A DNA stretch of 11,053 bases from Acidimicrobiales bacterium (GCA_030044045.1 JASHWO010000239.1:1-11053), one strand, 5' to 3'. Shown: positions 1 through 6,863, counted from the stretch's first letter. Notes: generated by a model from the letters alone, not told the origin. Numbers and translations: made by a program.

Positions 1-6
1 CGCAGG

Positions 7-24
7 CACGCCGCCTCCGGCGTG
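7..24. terminator. Short GC-rich hairpin at left edge
   Basis: CACGCCG and CGGCGTG form a perfect 7-bp stem around a 4-base loop. There is no T-run beside it. It may end transcription of a gene to the left of the window. The rest of 1-185 is GC-rich with no convincing ORF. It holds another small inverted repeat at 110-126 (TACCAG/CTGGTA, 5-base loop) in the likely leader of the sigma-factor gene. I see no clear -35/-10 pair there. Confidence 0.3.
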
Positions 25-175
25 GGCCCATCCGGCGCGCGGCCCGGGCCGGACGGCCCGGCCGGGGAGAAACGAAATTCCCTGGCAAGTCGAGAGCCCG
101 CCGTGCCGATACCAGAAGCACTGGTACCACCGCGCACCCGACCCCCACGATCCCCCCACCGACCACACCGTCACT

Positions 176-180
176 GGAGG
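176..180 (+). promoter_or_regulatory. Ribosome binding site of the first sigma factor gene
   Basis: GGAGG lies 5 bases upstream of the ATG at 186. It is a near-perfect Shine-Dalgarno sequence and fixes this start over later in-frame codons. Confidence 0.8.
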
Positions 181-185
181 CCCCG

Positions 186-1091
186 ATGACCGCCCACCGC
201 GTGCCCAGCACCGCCGGCGGTGCGGCGCGGCCCGGGACAGCACGGTCGGGCACGGCAACGGCGACCGGGCACACCGTGGTCACTGACGGCGAGGGCGACG
301 ACGAGGGAACGGCCGCGCTCTGGGACGAGCTGCGCCGGGGCGACAGCCGCTCGGCCCGGGACCGCCTGGCCCAGCTCTACTACCCGCTGGTCCGGCACGT
401 GGCCCGCAAGGTGGCGGCGTCGCTCTCGAACCAGGCGGAGCTCGACGACCTGGAGGGCTACGGCGCCGAGGGGCTGATCGGCGCCATCGACCGCTTCGAC
501 CCTGGCCGGGGGGTCCAGTTCCCCACCTTCGCCGCCCACCGCATCCGGGGCGCCATCTACGACGGCATCCGCAACACCGACTGGGTGCCGCGCAGCGTCC
601 GCCGCAAGGCCCGGGAGATCCAGGACGCGCAGGCGGACCTCTGCGCCTCCTATGGCCGCCAGCCCACCGAGGAGGAGGTGGCCAAGGCGCTCGACCTCGA
701 GGTGCGGACCCTGCGCAGCAGCAAAGCCCAGGTGGCCACGGCCTACGTGTCGTCGCTGGAGGGCCACACCGCCCACGCCGAGGACGGGCGGAGCCCCGAG
801 CTCCACGATCCGGCCGTCGAGCCGCTGGCCGCGTACCTCTCCCGGGAGGCGGCGCACACGGTGCGGGCGGCCATGGGCCGGCTGACCGAGCGGGAGCGGA
901 CGGTCGCCGCCCTCAGCTTCGGCGAGGGCATGACCCTGGCCGAGATCGGCCGCACCCTCGGGGTGACCGAGAGCCGAGCTTGTCAGATCCGCAGCAGCGC
1001 CCTCAGCCGGCTCCGCGTCTACATGCGGTCCCAGGGGATGGGCCCGGACCGGGACGACGACGAGCGGGCCGGCATGTCCCGAGCCGGGTAG
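186..1091 (+). CDS. FliA/WhiG-type RNA polymerase sigma factor
   Basis: An alternative sigma-70 family factor of 301 residues that would direct RNA polymerase to a special promoter set in the cytoplasm. Region 2 spans about residues 60-135, with the FliA/WhiG signature GLIGAIDRFDPGRGVQFPTF followed by HRIRGAIYDGIRNTDWVPRS. Region 3 follows at about 137-185. Region 4, residues 228-280, has LTERERTVAALSFGEGMTLAEIG and the recognition helix GVTESRACQIRSSALSRLR. The domain set 2-3-4 excludes ECF factors, and no region 1.1 marks a primary sigma. The first 40 residues are Ala/Gly/Thr-rich and not conserved. It converges on a related sigma gene 15 bp away. No anti-sigma or flagellar gene is visible, so motility, sporulation-like or stress control cannot be chosen; the usp and protease neighbours favour stress, by inference. 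Confidence 0.93.
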   Translation: MTAHRVPSTAGGAARPGTARSGTATATGHTVVTDGEGDDEGTAALWDELRRGDSRSARDRLAQLYYPLVRHVARKVAASLSNQAELDDLEGYGAEGLIGAIDRFDPGRGVQFPTFAAHRIRGAIYDGIRNTDWVPRSVRRKAREIQDAQADLCASYGRQPTEEEVAKALDLEVRTLRSSKAQVATAYVSSLEGHTAHAEDGRSPELHDPAVEPLAAYLSREAAHTVRAAMGRLTERERTVAALSFGEGMTLAEIGRTLGVTESRACQIRSSALSRLRVYMRSQGMGPDRDDDERAGMSRAG

Positions 1092-1106
1092 GGAGCGCCG
1101 CCAGGC

Positions 1107-1958
1107 TCAGGCCACGTGCTCGCCGGCACGCATCCGGTCGAGCATCATGCGGATGGCCCGGGCATGGATCCGCGACACCCGCCCCTCGGACACCCCCAGC
1201 ACCTCCCCGATCTGCTTCAGAGTGCAGTCGTCGAAGTAGTAGAGCTCCAGGACCCGCCGCTCCCGCTCGGGCAGGGCGGCGACCCCCCGCCGGAGCACGG
1301 CCAGCTCCTCGGCCACCTCGAAGGCCACCGCCGGGTCGGGCGAGTGGTCGGGCACCAGGTCCAGCGCCTCGTGGTCCAGCCGGCCGACCCGCCCCCGGGC
1401 CTCCTGGTCCCGGATGGCTTCCACCTCGCGGCGGGCGATCCCCATCTCGCCGGCCAGCTCTTCGGCGGTCGGGGCCCGCTGCAGCCGCTCCTCCAGGGTG
1501 CGCGAGGCGACGGCCAGGGCCCGGGACCGGGACCGGACCGAGCGGGGCGCCCAGTCGCTCGACCGGGCGGCGTCCAGCACCGCGCCCTTGATCCGGGGCA
1601 CGGCGAAGGTGGGGAACTGGACCCCCCGGTCGGGGTCGAAGCGGTCGATGGCGCCCACCAGGCCGAGCACACCGCTGTGGGCCAGTGAGTCCCGGTCAGC
1701 GTGAGCCGGGATCTGGGGCCGCAGGCGCGACACCACGTAGCGGACCAGCGGCAGGTAGGCGGCCGTGAGCTCGGCCCGCGCCTCGCGGTCACGGCTCCCC
1801 AGGTACCGCTCCCAGAGCACGGCCAGGGACGGCTGCTCCGCCGGCGACCCGCCGGTCCCGGTACGGCGACCGCTCGGCGGCACCAGCCCCGCCCGCTCGC
1901 CGCATGCTGGTTCCTCTCTCCGGCTCGGCGACAGCGCCGTTACCGAACTGGCCGACAT
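1107..1958 (-). CDS. Second FliA/WhiG-type sigma factor
   Basis: A 283-residue sigma-70 family factor of the same group as the convergent neighbour. Region 2 lies at about 65-140: GLVGAIDRFDPDRGVQFPTF then PRIKGAVLDAARSSDWAPRS. Region 3 covers about 142-190 (PTAEELAGEMGIARREVEAI). Region 4, about 226-275, contains LPERERRVLELYYFDDCTLK and the helix GVSEGRVSRIHARAIRMML, closer to textbook WhiG/FliA than the other factor. The ATG at 1958 was chosen because GAGGGAGAG lies about 11 bases upstream; the first 45 residues are unconserved. It is divergent from the usp gene across 243 bp, so the two could share control. No cognate anti-sigma factor is next to it. The two sigma factors differ clearly in region 4, so they probably read different promoters. 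Confidence 0.93.
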   Translation of the reverse strand: MSASSVTALSPSRREEPACGERAGLVPPSGRRTGTGGSPAEQPSLAVLWERYLGSRDREARAELTAAYLPLVRYVVSRLRPQIPAHADRDSLAHSGVLGLVGAIDRFDPDRGVQFPTFAVPRIKGAVLDAARSSDWAPRSVRSRSRALAVASRTLEERLQRAPTAEELAGEMGIARREVEAIRDQEARGRVGRLDHEALDLVPDHSPDPAVAFEVAEELAVLRRGVAALPERERRVLELYYFDDCTLKQIGEVLGVSEGRVSRIHARAIRMMLDRMRAGEHVA

Positions 1959-2073
1959 GCGCTCGGTGCTCTCCCTCGCCTCGGGACTTCACTGCTGACC
2001 GAACACTCGCCGGCGCGGTCCCCTCCTGACGGCGACGACGGTAGCCGAGCCTCCGCGCCAGATGGGGGACGTC

Positions 2074-2101
2074 GGGGCGCCGGCCGGAAGGGGCGCCGGC
2101 C
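2074..2101. repeat. Direct repeat GGGGCGCCGGCC x2 upstream of usp
   Basis: The 12-mer GGGGCGCCGGCC occurs at 2074-2085 and 2090-2101, separated by 4 bases. Each copy contains the self-complementary cores GGCGCC and GCCGGC, so the region can also fold. It lies in the divergent sigma/usp intergenic region, and its function is unknown. The remainder of 1959-2201 holds a DosR-like site and no ORF I would defend. Confidence 0.4.
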
Positions 2102-2112
2102 ACCCCCGTCCA

Positions 2113-2132
2113 TCGCGGACTTTCGGCCCTGT
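2113..2132 (+). promoter_or_regulatory. DosR-box-like site upstream of usp
   Basis: The core GGACTTTCGGCCC (2117-2129) matches the M. tuberculosis DosR consensus TTSGGGACTWWAGTCCCSAA at 13 of 20 positions by my count, with the best agreement in the central inverted halves. It ends 69 bases before the chosen usp start. A second, weaker candidate (14 of 20, but poor in its right half) starts TCGGGACTT at 1981. Tandem-Usp genes are standard DosR targets, which makes the placement meaningful. The assignment is inference because the regulator is not in view. Confidence 0.4.
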
Positions 2133-2201
2133 CGGCATCCCCGGACCGCCGGGACAATGGACGCGGGCGGGCCGCGGCGGCAGGAAAGGACCGAGGGGCG
2201 C

Positions 2202-3122
2202 ATGCCGGACACCAGGGAACAGCCGGTCCCCGGGGCCAGTGCGTCGGGGGCCGGGGCGGGGACCACGGACCCGGTGGTGGTCGGCGTCGACGGTTCCTCC
2301 CGGGCGGCCTTGGCGCTCGACTGGGCCGCCGGCGAGGCGGCGCGGCGGAGAGCCCCGCTGACCGTGGTGGAAGCATGGTCCACCACCGGCTCCCCCGACA
2401 CGCCGCTGGAACGGAACGGCACACGGCGCCACGCCCTCGACGCCGCCAGGCGGGCGGTGGCCGCCCATCCCGGGTTGGAGGTCGACACCGCCTTCCCCGA
2501 GCAGCTACCGGCACCGGCGTTGATCGACGCCAGCCGCGACGCCGGGCTACTGGTGGTGGGCTCGCGGGGGCTCGGCGGCTTCCGGGGCCTGCTGCTGGGC
2601 TCGGTCGGCCAGCACTGCGTCACCAACGCCGCCTGCTCGGTGGCGGTCGTCCGCCCGGTGGAGTATGCCGCCGGCCGGGGCCTCGGCGAGGCCCCGCAGC
2701 GGATCGTGGTGGGGGTGGATGGCTCGGCCGGCGCCGACCGGGCGGCCGACTGGACGGCGGCCGAGGCCCGCTGCTCGGGAGCCCGGGTGGAGGTGGTGGG
2801 CTCCTGGATCTTCCCGGGGACGTCAGGCTACGTGTTCACCGCCGGCGTGGGCGTGCCGGGCGCCGCCGGCAGGGCGGTCGACGACGCCCGGGCCAGGATC
2901 GCCGCCGGCTGGCCCGGCGTGCTCGTCCAGGGGGAGACCAGCCCGGACCCGCCGGCGGTGACCCTCACGCGGGAGAGTCGCCAGGCCGACCTGGTAGTGG
3001 TGGGCTCGCGGGGGCTCGGCGCCTTCCGCGGCGTCCTCCTCGGCTCGGTGAGCCTCTACCTGGCCACCCACGGCCACTGCCCCGTGGTCGTGGTAAAAGG
3101 CCCGGAAGACCGCGGGCGGTAG
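2202..3122 (+). CDS. Tandem-domain universal stress protein (UspA family)
   Basis: A 306-residue cytoplasmic protein of two UspA domains, about the size of mycobacterial Rv2623. Domain 1 (about 23-152) opens with VVVGVDGSS and has the ATP-binding pattern G-2x-G-9x-G-S at G120, G123, G133-S134. Domain 2 (about 167-298) opens with RIVVGVDGS and has the same pattern at G268, G271, G281-S282. Both nucleotide sites therefore look intact, so this is probably an ATP-binding Usp rather than a degenerate one. Such proteins act in growth arrest, hypoxia and stress survival. The frame is open far upstream to 1701, but that part is unlike any Usp; AGGAAAGGA at 2182-2190 supports ATG 2202. ATG 2157 is an in-frame alternative. 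The 3' end overlaps the converging protease gene by 158 bp. Confidence 0.93.
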   Translation: MPDTREQPVPGASASGAGAGTTDPVVVGVDGSSRAALALDWAAGEAARRRAPLTVVEAWSTTGSPDTPLERNGTRRHALDAARRAVAAHPGLEVDTAFPEQLPAPALIDASRDAGLLVVGSRGLGGFRGLLLGSVGQHCVTNAACSVAVVRPVEYAAGRGLGEAPQRIVVGVDGSAGADRAADWTAAEARCSGARVEVVGSWIFPGTSGYVFTAGVGVPGAAGRAVDDARARIAAGWPGVLVQGETSPDPPAVTLTRESRQADLVVVGSRGLGAFRGVLLGSVSLYLATHGHCPVVVVKGPEDRGR

Positions 3123-3891
3123 CGGGTGCGACCGCCTCCTCCTCGGCTTGGGCGCCGAGGAAAACGAAGATCCCGATGAGCACGAACCAGAAGTCGTAGA
3201 GGAAGCCGGCGACGATCATGGCCATGGCCAGGATGCGGGCCACCCGGCTGGCGAGCACCGTGGCCTCCGGCTTCGACCGGTGGCGGGCCAGGACCGCCCG
3301 CAGCACGCGGCCGCCGTCCATCGGCAGGGCGGGCAGCAGATTGAGCGTCCCCAGCGCCAGGTTGAGCCAGGCCAGGCGGGCCCACCAGCTCCCGGCGAAG
3401 AGGGTCGGCGGCCACAGCCGGGCTCCGGCCAGCACCCCGCCCACGGCCAGCACCCCGCCGATGGCCACGCTGGTCAGCGGCCCGACGACGGCCACCGTCA
3501 ACTCGTCGTCGGGCGACGCCGGCATGGACACGAGCTGGGAGATCCCCCCGAGGGGGATCAGCAGGATGCCGAGCAGCCGGACGCCCCGGTGTCGGGCCAC
3601 CACGCAGTGCGCCAGCTCGTGCAGGACCACCCCGACGAAGAGGGCGGCGACCCAGACCAGTCCCCAGAGGACGGCCAGGCCCGAGCCCCAGTAGACGAGC
3701 ACCACGAACACCAGTAGCAACGGGAAGGTCCAGTGCATGCGCAGCGGGATCCCGAGCAGCCGGCCCACGGGGACGCTGGGCCCGCGCCCAGGCACCGGCC
3801 GACCCGCGGCGGGCGGGGTCCTGCCGGGCGCCCGCCGGGGCGGCTCCCCATCGGTGGTCATCGGGTGCAGCGTGCGCCGCGGGAACAGCAC
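2965..3891 (-). CDS. M50-family site-2-type intramembrane metalloprotease
   Basis: A 308-residue polytopic membrane zinc protease of the S2P/SpoIVFB group, closest in style to mycobacterial Rip3 (Rv2625c). The zinc motif HELAH is at 91-95 inside a hydrophobic segment (75-98). The second catalytic motif NLLPALPMDGG at 184-194 supplies Asp192. Further membrane segments lie at about 52-72, 131-155, 168-188 and 217-246. No PDZ domain is present, and the C-terminal CBS pair found in many relatives is missing. Instead, residues after about 256 are a Gly/Arg/Pro-rich tail read antisense through the end of the usp gene. GTG 3891 is the longest start; ATG 3861 is equally possible, and neither has a strong Shine-Dalgarno. 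The substrate is unknown; relatives cut anti-sigma factors or membrane regulators. It may be co-transcribed with the TetR gene 102 bp upstream. Confidence 0.9.
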   Translation of the reverse strand: MLFPRRTLHPMTTDGEPPRRAPGRTPPAAGRPVPGRGPSVPVGRLLGIPLRMHWTFPLLLVFVVLVYWGSGLAVLWGLVWVAALFVGVVLHELAHCVVARHRGVRLLGILLIPLGGISQLVSMPASPDDELTVAVVGPLTSVAIGGVLAVGGVLAGARLWPPTLFAGSWWARLAWLNLALGTLNLLPALPMDGGRVLRAVLARHRSKPEATVLASRVARILAMAMIVAGFLYDFWFVLIGIFVFLGAQAEEEAVAPATARGLPGLLPRPRGSGRGWPGRGSPSRGGRRGRRRAPASPPLPGRPGDSPA

Positions 3892-3982
3892 GGGCCAGGG
3901 CCGAACGGCCTTACTACCCAGTGGGCGTGCCGCCCGCTCACCCCTCCCGCCACCGCGGCGGCACCCGCCGGCTCCCGCCTGG

Positions 3983-4010
3983 CCCCTCCCCCCTCACCCC
4001 TCCCCCACCC
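3983..4010 (-). other. Predicted G-quadruplex across the TetR stop codon
   Basis: On the minus strand five runs of three to six G (3+5+4+6+4) are separated by loops of 1, 1, 3 and 1 bases. The 3-base loop is the TGA stop of the TetR gene. Short loops and long runs make a stable intramolecular quadruplex likely in both DNA and mRNA. The 102-bp gap to the protease gene also contains a GGCC-GAAC-GGCC inverted repeat near 3909-3920 but no clear promoter. Confidence 0.55.
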
Positions 4011-4647
4011 GCACCAGGAACGAGACGAACCCCGGCACCAGCTCGGGGAGCCGGTCGGCCTGGTCGGCCCGCAGATACCCCTGGACCGGACCGAGGAGGG
4101 CCCCGACGTGCATCGAGCACAGGGGATCACCGCCCAGGGCGGGCAGCACCAGGCCCCCCCGGGTGCAGCCGAACACCGCCTGGGTGCGCACGATCACCGC
4201 CCGCAGGTGCTCGAGGGCGTCGGGCCCGGCACTGAACGTCTCGAGGACGCACGAACGGGCGGCGGGGGGGTCGGCGGCCAGCGTGGTCATGATCACCTGG
4301 AGCCCGGCCCCCAGGCGCTGTGCCCAGGAGCCCTGGGTCTGCTCGAAGGCTTCCTCGGCCCGGTCGAGCAGGGGGGTGACGAGTAGGTCGAACCCCAGCA
4401 CGAAGCACTCCTCTTTGCCACTGAATGTCTGGTAGAAGGCGCGGTTGGAGACCCCCACTCTGCGGCACAGGTCGGCAATGGCCACCCCGTAGCAGCCCGA
4501 GACCCCGGCCATGGAGAAAAAGACGCTGGCCATGTGCTGGCGGCGGGTGGCGCGGGTGGGTGGGCGCGCCAGAGATCCCGGTCTCGTCGTGGCCGTGGCG
4601 CCGCGCCCCTGCCCTGGTGCACCGGACCCGCTCCGCCGCGGTCCCAC
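3994..4647 (-). CDS. TetR/AcrR-family transcriptional regulator
   Basis: A DNA-binding regulator of 217 residues. The TetR N-terminal helix-turn-helix is at about 38-85, with VAIADLCRRVGVSNRAFYQT followed by FSGKEECF, the family's recognition helix and conserved Y-x-x-F-x-x-K-E stretch. The remainder (about 90-217) is helical and variable, as expected of the ligand-binding and dimer domain; its ligand cannot be inferred. Residues 1-36 are a Pro/Arg/Gly-rich extension that may not be translated. The GTG start at 4647 has GGGAAGGG and GAAGAG just upstream. A later in-frame start, Met39, would cut into the HTH, so it is unlikely. It precedes the M50 protease gene on the same strand and may share its transcript. 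No transporter or enzyme operon typical of TetR targets is adjacent. Confidence 0.87.
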   Translation of the reverse strand: MGPRRSGSGAPGQGRGATATTRPGSLARPPTRATRRQHMASVFFSMAGVSGCYGVAIADLCRRVGVSNRAFYQTFSGKEECFVLGFDLLVTPLLDRAEEAFEQTQGSWAQRLGAGLQVIMTTLAADPPAARSCVLETFSAGPDALEHLRAVIVRTQAVFGCTRGGLVLPALGGDPLCSMHVGALLGPVQGYLRADQADRLPELVPGFVSFLVRVGEG

Positions 4648-4694
4648 CTGCTCTTCGCCCTTCCCTTCGGGGGTCGTCCCCCGCTGCTAGAACC

Positions 4695-4738
4695 GGCGCT
4701 GGCCCCCCGAGGGGGTTAGCAATCGGGGGGCCAGCGCC
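4695..4738 (-). terminator. Perfect 16-bp hairpin after the 637-residue surface protein gene
   Basis: GGCGCTGGCCCCCCGA (4695-4710) pairs exactly with TCGGGGGGCCAGCGCC (4723-4738) around a 12-base loop, about 68 bases past the stop of the surface-protein gene. There is no T-run on either side, so it would be a U-less terminator or RNA-stabilising stem of the kind common in high-GC actinobacteria. The rest of 4648-4806 holds the TetR ribosome-binding region and nothing else I recognise. Confidence 0.65.
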
Positions 4739-4806
4739 ACGCCAACCGGCGAGGCACCACAGGGACACGGGTGCGCTCGGCCGGCTCGCGATGTCTGGGG
4801 GTGCCC

Positions 4807-6720
4807 CTAGGCCACCGCCATCCCCACCACCGGGGCGTTGAGCGCCTTGCCGCCCATCGATCCGTAGAAGGGGGCGGTGCCGAAGGCAAAGATGCCGCCA
4901 TCTGCGGCCACCTCCCAGTAGCCGGAGGCGGGAGATGTGGCAGTGCCCTGGCCGCCGGGGGAAGGGGCCATCCCCACCACCGGGGCGTTGAGGGGCTGGC
5001 CCCCCATGGAACCGAAGAAGGCGGCGTCGCCGAAACTGAAGATGCCCCCGTCGCTAGCCACCTCCCAGTCGCCGTAGAAGGCGGGGGTGGCGGCCGCCCC
5101 CACGATGGGGGCGTTGAGCGCCCGCCCGCCCATGGAGCCGAACAGGCCGGGTGTGCCGAAGGCGTAGATGGTCCCTGTGGCGCCGATCTCCCAGTAACCG
5201 GTGCCGGTGGGGTTGGCCACCAGGTCGGTGACCGGGGCTGTCAGCGGCACCGCCCCGGTGGAGCCGAAGAACTGGGCCGATCCGAAACTGAAGATGCCCC
5301 CGTCACTGGCCACCAGCCAGTAGCCCTTGCCTGTGGGGGTGGCCGCCATGCCCACGATCGGGGCGTTGAGCGCCTGTCCGCCCATGGAGCCGTAGAAACC
5401 GGCGGTGCCGAAGGCGAAGACCCCGCCGTCACTGGCCACCTCCCAGTAGCCCTTGCCTGTGGGGGTGGTGGCCATGGCGACGATGGGGGCGTTGAGGGCT
5501 TGGCCGCCCATGGAGCCGTAGAAGGCGACGGTGCCGAAGGCGAAGATGCCCCCGTCACTGGCCACCTCGTAGTAGCCGGGGATGCCGTAGGTGAAGCGGT
5601 CCTGGGTCGAGGTGATCGAGGTGCCCTTGGGGTTGGTCACGGTCACTGTCACCACGGCGCTCGAATGGGCCGGGGACACCGCGGTGATGGTCGTTGTCGA
5701 TGTGACCTTGACTGTGGTGGCCCCGGTGAGCCCGAAGGCCACTGTGGTGGCCCCGGCCAGCTGCAGCCCGGTGATAGTCACCGCGGTGCCCCCCGAACGC
5801 GGGCCGTAGTTTGGCTGCACCCCGGTCACGATGGGCCCGGCGGTGTAGGTGAAGTGGTCGGCCGCGCTGGTGGCCGAGGTCCCCTCGGGCGAGGTCACCG
5901 TCACATCCACCGTGCCGGCTGAATGGGCCGGCACGGTGGCGGTGATCTGGGTGCCCGATGTCACGGTGAAGCTCGTCGCCGCCGTGGTGCCGAAGGCGAC
6001 GGCCGTCGCCCCGGTGAACCCGGTGCCGGTCACCACGGTGGTGGTGCCCCCGGCCAGGGGCCCGGCGTTGGGCAGCACGCCCGTGACCGTGGTGGTGGGG
6101 GCCGAGGCTGTGACCTTGGCGATCTCCGTGGCCGGCAGGGTGCAGGGGTAGGCCTTGCCTGTGCCGAGCGCCGTGCCGTTCACGACCGGGTAGAGGCTGG
6201 CCGTGGTGGCCGACGTGATGGTGGCCGCTCCCCCTGTGGCCCCGGCGGTGAAGGAGCCGACGGTGCCGGTCAGTGTGACCGTCGGGGCGGTGCCCTTCAC
6301 GAGGGTGGTGTGGGGGATGGTGAGGGTGGAGGCCTGCGAAGCGGGCGTGGCGCCGGTGGCGGTGAGGTCGAGGTCGATGGTCCCGCTCAGTGTGATTGTG
6401 GCCCCCAGTGTGGTGAAGGCCTGGGGGATGACCAGGGAGGCGCCGTAGCCGGTGAGGGTGAGGGACTGGCCGGCCGTGGCCGAGGAGGGGAGCGAGCCTT
6501 TGAGCGTGGCCTTGAAGGTGGCTGTTGTGATGATCGGGGCCAACCCCAGGTGGCAGGTCATTGTGAAGCTGGTGCTGGTGGCCCCGGCCACGCTGGCACT
6601 GAGCCCGGCCGTGGCCCCGGCGCCCACCAGGCCGAGGGTCCCGCCCCCGGCCAGGGCCACCACGATGGCCAGGAGGCCGGCGAGCCCCCGCCGGCGGGTG
6701 TTGGTTGCACTGCGTCCCAC
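4807..6720 (-). CDS. Secreted protein: two IPT/TIG domains plus six-repeat propeller-like C-terminus
   Basis: A 637-residue exported protein, probably at the cell surface. Residues 1-46 form a signal peptide: MGRSATNTRRR then a hydrophobic LAGLLAIVVALAGGG stretch and Ala/Gly-rich cleavage region. Residues 50-205 are a Thr-rich beta domain with only two cysteines, C56 and C193, which could form a disulfide. Two IPT/TIG immunoglobulin-like domains follow (about 209-293 and 296-378; PNAGPLAGGTTTVVTGTGF, PNYGPRSGGTAVTITGLQL). Residues 380-637 are six repeats of about 42 residues with consensus GYWEVASDGGIFAFGTAxF then GSMGGxxLNAPIVGMAxTPT. The protein ends with the sixth repeat and has no LPXTG or membrane anchor. 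GTG 6720 follows GAAGGGAAG. No catalytic motif is visible, so binding or adhesion is inferred. It is paralogous to the larger protein upstream. Confidence 0.88.
   Translation of the reverse strand: MGRSATNTRRRGLAGLLAIVVALAGGGTLGLVGAGATAGLSASVAGATSTSFTMTCHLGLAPIITTATFKATLKGSLPSSATAGQSLTLTGYGASLVIPQAFTTLGATITLSGTIDLDLTATGATPASQASTLTIPHTTLVKGTAPTVTLTGTVGSFTAGATGGAATITSATTASLYPVVNGTALGTGKAYPCTLPATEIAKVTASAPTTTVTGVLPNAGPLAGGTTTVVTGTGFTGATAVAFGTTAATSFTVTSGTQITATVPAHSAGTVDVTVTSPEGTSATSAADHFTYTAGPIVTGVQPNYGPRSGGTAVTITGLQLAGATTVAFGLTGATTVKVTSTTTITAVSPAHSSAVVTVTVTNPKGTSITSTQDRFTYGIPGYYEVASDGGIFAFGTVAFYGSMGGQALNAPIVAMATTPTGKGYWEVASDGGVFAFGTAGFYGSMGGQALNAPIVGMAATPTGKGYWLVASDGGIFSFGSAQFFGSTGAVPLTAPVTDLVANPTGTGYWEIGATGTIYAFGTPGLFGSMGGRALNAPIVGAAATPAFYGDWEVASDGGIFSFGDAAFFGSMGGQPLNAPVVGMAPSPGGQGTATSPASGYWEVAADGGIFAFGTAPFYGSMGGKALNAPVVGMAVA
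4810..5583 (-). repeat. Six tandem repeats of about 126 bp (coding)
   Basis: Six in-frame units of about 42 codons. Repeats 1, 2, 5 and 6 are close to consensus. Repeat 3 has the variant FFGSTG in place of FYGSMGG, and repeat 4 is the most diverged (EIGATGTIYAFG). Repeat 5 carries an insertion of about 8 residues (GGQGTATSP) before repeat 6. Stretches of more than 30 bases are identical to the matching array at 6867-7613, for example the segment encoding PTGKGYW and AAMP-side codons at 5318-5352 versus 7348-7382. Confidence 0.9.
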
Positions 6721-6741
6721 GTTCTTCCCTTCGTTCGTCCT

Positions 6742-6806
6742 GTTGACTGCCTGGTCCAGTGACTGCTGTCGGTTGACTGCCTGTCGAGTCGTGCTGTCGA
6801 GTCGTG
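6742..6806 (-). promoter_or_regulatory. Repeat-rich promoter region of the 637-residue protein gene
   Basis: The 94 bp between the upstream gene's terminator and this gene's GTG contain three repeat series. CTGTCGAGTCGTG (plus strand) occurs twice in perfect tandem at 6781-6793 and 6794-6806. GTTGACTGCCTG occurs at 6742-6753 and 6772-6783. TGACTGC occurs at 6744, 6760 and 6774. Repeated short sites spaced 14-16 bp fit an activator or repressor binding array, but no known operator is matched and no clear -35/-10 pair is present. Confidence 0.45.
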
Positions 6807-6814
6807 CGCCACCA

Positions 6815-6852
6815 CCGGCCCGGGCTCCCGATCACGAGGGAGCCCGGGCCGG
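6815..6852 (-). terminator. Perfect 15-bp hairpin after the large surface protein gene
   Basis: CCGGCCCGGGCTCCC (6815-6829) pairs exactly with GGGAGCCCGGGCCGG (6838-6852) around the 8-base loop GATCACGA. It starts 11 bases past the TAG stop of the large gene on the minus strand. No T-run follows. It should insulate the next gene, whose control region begins immediately beyond it. Confidence 0.7.
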
Positions 6853-6863
6853 GGGGCTGCGTC

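Noticed and set aside
1980..1999. Second DosR-like box beginning TCGGGACTT
   Set aside because: Only the left half is good; the right half is poor, and it lies about 20 bp from the sigma ATG and 200 bp from usp. I keep only the 2113-2132 site as a feature.
1701..2201. Long in-frame N-terminal extension of the universal stress protein
   Set aside because: It runs antisense through the sigma gene and is low-complexity Arg/Pro sequence unlike any Usp. A ribosome site and the domain start favour ATG 2202.
2965..3891. Rip1/RseP-type protease with PDZ domain
   Set aside because: No PDZ sequence lies between the HELAH and MDGG motifs; the spacing fits the short SpoIVFB/Rip3 type.
4771..5922. Plus-strand open frame with repeats like GGxGHAHDRGVERLAAHGAVE
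   Set aside because: It is the mirror image of the six-repeat array in the real gene. Its periodicity simply follows the minus-strand repeats, and it has no recognisable domain.
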